Assembly (NCBI RefSeq): GCF_002797875.1
Contig: NZ_PGFC01000004.1
Span: 62,001-126,000 of the forward strand
Reading direction: 5' to 3'
Origin: Pseudoscardovia suis
Lineage (GTDB): Bacteria > Actinomycetota > Actinomycetes > Actinomycetales > Bifidobacteriaceae
Length of the DNA stretch: 64,000 nucleotides
The notes under the pieces were generated by a model that searched no databases, had not been told where the DNA came from, and saw only the letters and a program-made list of their open reading frames with translations. A program made the translations under genes and the position numbers. Below, piece after piece: positions 62,861 through 64,000 of this stretch (position 1 is its first letter; each line of letters opens with the position of its first letter).

Positions 62861-64000
62861 TTATGCTTCATCCGCGCTGTATTCCGGCGGATCCTTGCGC
62901 AATCCCTTCGTGAGGAACAGCAGCACGACGACGCCGATGGCAAGCCATGCCAAGCCCAGCGCAAGGGCATTGGAGTCCAGATGGATGAGCAGATAGAAGC
63001 AGAACATCGCGCCGAAGGAGGGAAAGATCACGTTGCGCAGCGCGCCGTGGGGGAAGTTCTCCGCGCGGTCCTTGCGGGACGCCTTCGCATAGGCGACGAT
63101 GAGCGAGACATTGACGAGGGTGAAGGATGTGAAAGCGCCGAAGTTCACGAACGACGTGGATGTGGACACATCCATGCACAGTGCGATGAGGCCGACGGCG
63201 GCGATGATGAGGATGCACGGCACGGGGGTGTTGAAACGCTTGCTCAGGTGGCCGAACACCTTGCGCGGGAGCACACCGTCCCTGCCCATCACATACATGA
63301 GGCGGGAGGCGCTCGCCTGCGTGGCGATGCCAGAGGTGAACTGACCCACGCACAGGCCGGCGACGAAGATGGATGTGAACAGGTTGCCGCCGATTGTCAT
63401 TGCGATTTCATATGCGGCGGAGGAGGAATCCGCGAACATGCCGCCGGGATGCACGAGCTGGGTGAAGTATGCAACGCCGATGAAGATGAGGCCGCCGATC
63501 ACGGCGATGAGCATGATGGCGCGTGGCATCGTGCGCTTGGGGTCCTTGGTTTCTTCGCTCATTGTGGTCACGGCGTCGAATCCCAGGAACGAGTATGCGG
63601 CGACGGCGGCGCCGGCGACCATCGCGGTGAGCGACGAGCCTTGGCCGGTGAACGGCGAGAGGCTCAGCAGCGTGCCGGTGCCTGTGCCGCCCATGACGGA
63701 GCGAATGGAAAGTCCCACGAACGTGGCGATGACAATCGCCTGGAACACCATGAGCACGAAGTTGATCTTGTCGGCCACGTTGATGCCGACGATGTTGATG
63801 GCGGTATTGAGCGCGATGTAACCGATGATCCACGCCCACATCGGCACCGCCGGGATCAGCGCGTTGAGGTATGACGCGCCGATGAGCCACACGACCATGG
63901 GCAGGAACATATAGTCGAGCAGCACAGCCCATCCCACGAGGAATCCCAGCTTGCGGCTGATTGTCTTGCCCACGTAGGTGTAGGCGCTGCCTGATTCGGG
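62861..64000 (-). CDS. APC-family amino acid permease (partial, runs off the window)
   Basis: The gene enters from beyond 64000; 379 C-terminal residues are visible. The first visible residues, PESGSAYTYVGKTISRKLG, match the conserved APC block after the first two helices (PxxGSxYxY). Ten further hydrophobic segments follow, with FLGFDAVTTMSEETKDPKRTMPRAI, the APC consensus in the fifth or sixth loop. Transports amino acids or amines; the substrate is unknown. The GTG at 63973 is an internal codon, not the start. Confidence 0.9.
   Translation of the reverse strand, partial: PESGSAYTYVGKTISRKLGFLVGWAVLLDYMFLPMVVWLIGASYLNALIPAVPMWAWIIGYIALNTAINIVGINVADKINFVLMVFQAIVIATFVGLSIRSVMGGTGTGTLLSLSPFTGQGSSLTAMVAGAAVAAYSFLGFDAVTTMSEETKDPKRTMPRAIMLIAVIGGLIFIGVAYFTQLVHPGGMFADSSSAAYEIAMTIGGNLFTSIFVAGLCVGQFTSGIATQASASRLMYVMGRDGVLPRKVFGHLSKRFNTPVPCILIIAAVGLIALCMDVSTSTSFVNFGAFTSFTLVNVSLIVAYAKASRKDRAENFPHGALRNVIFPSFGAMFCFYLLIHLDSNALALGLAWLAIGVVVLLFLTKGLRKDPPEYSADEA

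Overview
The window reads as a chromosomal segment of a high-GC actinobacterium, most probably a Bifidobacterium. Pointers are the family set (two-copy FemAB-type ligase, FolB-FolK fusion, DUF2530 and DUF3180 proteins, bifidobacterial-style CHAP protein), the GC-rich codon use, and a tRNA-Ile with a UAU anticodon together with no tilS at its usual place beside hpt-ftsH. As I recall the literature, that combination has been reported for Bifidobacterium adolescentis; the species assignment is inference. No prophage, insertion sequence, rRNA operon or CRISPR array is visible.

Layout. 0-5.7 kb: end of an RNase PH-like gene, rdgB, two tandem FemAB-type peptidyltransferases sharing a 622-bp identical block, an AEC permease and an orphan pilin-like protein. 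5.8-13 kb: tRNA-Pro, menA, gpmA, phoU, a SenX3-like kinase lacking the usual histidine, a DUF2530 protein, manA, serC. 14-20 kb: CHAP hydrolase, universal stress protein, OsmC, thyA-folA, low-Mr phosphotyrosine phosphatase. 20.1-21.4 kb: a gene-free block of four successive repeat types including ten 72-bp palindromic units and a 124-nt pure purine run, then tRNA-Phe and tRNA-Asp. 21.9-30.1 kb: trmB, tRNA-Glu, a class A beta-lactamase-like serine hydrolase, a GT2, then the coupled AI-2E-family permease / processive GT2 / PBP4 unit (envelope). 30.2-38.6 kb: hpt-ftsH, then folate genes folE, folP, folB-folK, a DUF3180 protein, a DivIVA-like protein and a conserved-looking unknown. 38.8-45.5 kb: tesB and ettA (minus), a TauE permease, an MFS-CBS fusion. 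45.8-52.2 kb: FMN-binding protein and a minus-strand accessory block (candidate Panacea toxin-antitoxin pair, ArsC-like protein, GNAT, ABC-2 exporter). 52.3-64 kb: DEAD helicase, MPG-DUF488 fusion, DHA2 MFS, dtd, a second palindromic array, tRNA-Ile(UAU), a large unknown membrane protein, a 4-hydroxybutyrate dehydrogenase-like enzyme and a truncated APC permease.

Genes that work together: folE, folP and folB-folK make dihydropteroate, which feeds the thyA/folA cycle. The Fem ligases, CHAP protein, PBP4, beta-lactamase-like protein and glycosyltransferases belong to wall biology. rdgB, hpt, dtd, trmB and the MPG domain are nucleotide or RNA quality-control functions.

The strongest leads are the tilS-absence / tRNA-Ile(UAU) pairing, the 72-bp palindromic array with a covarying inner hairpin, the histidine-less kinase, the Panacea-linked small ORF with a poly-G tract, two unusual fusions (MFS-CBS and MPG-DUF488), and eight ATTG boxes phased at about 10.5 bp before the 4-hydroxybutyrate dehydrogenase-like gene. 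All calls come from reading the sequence; no database search was run.
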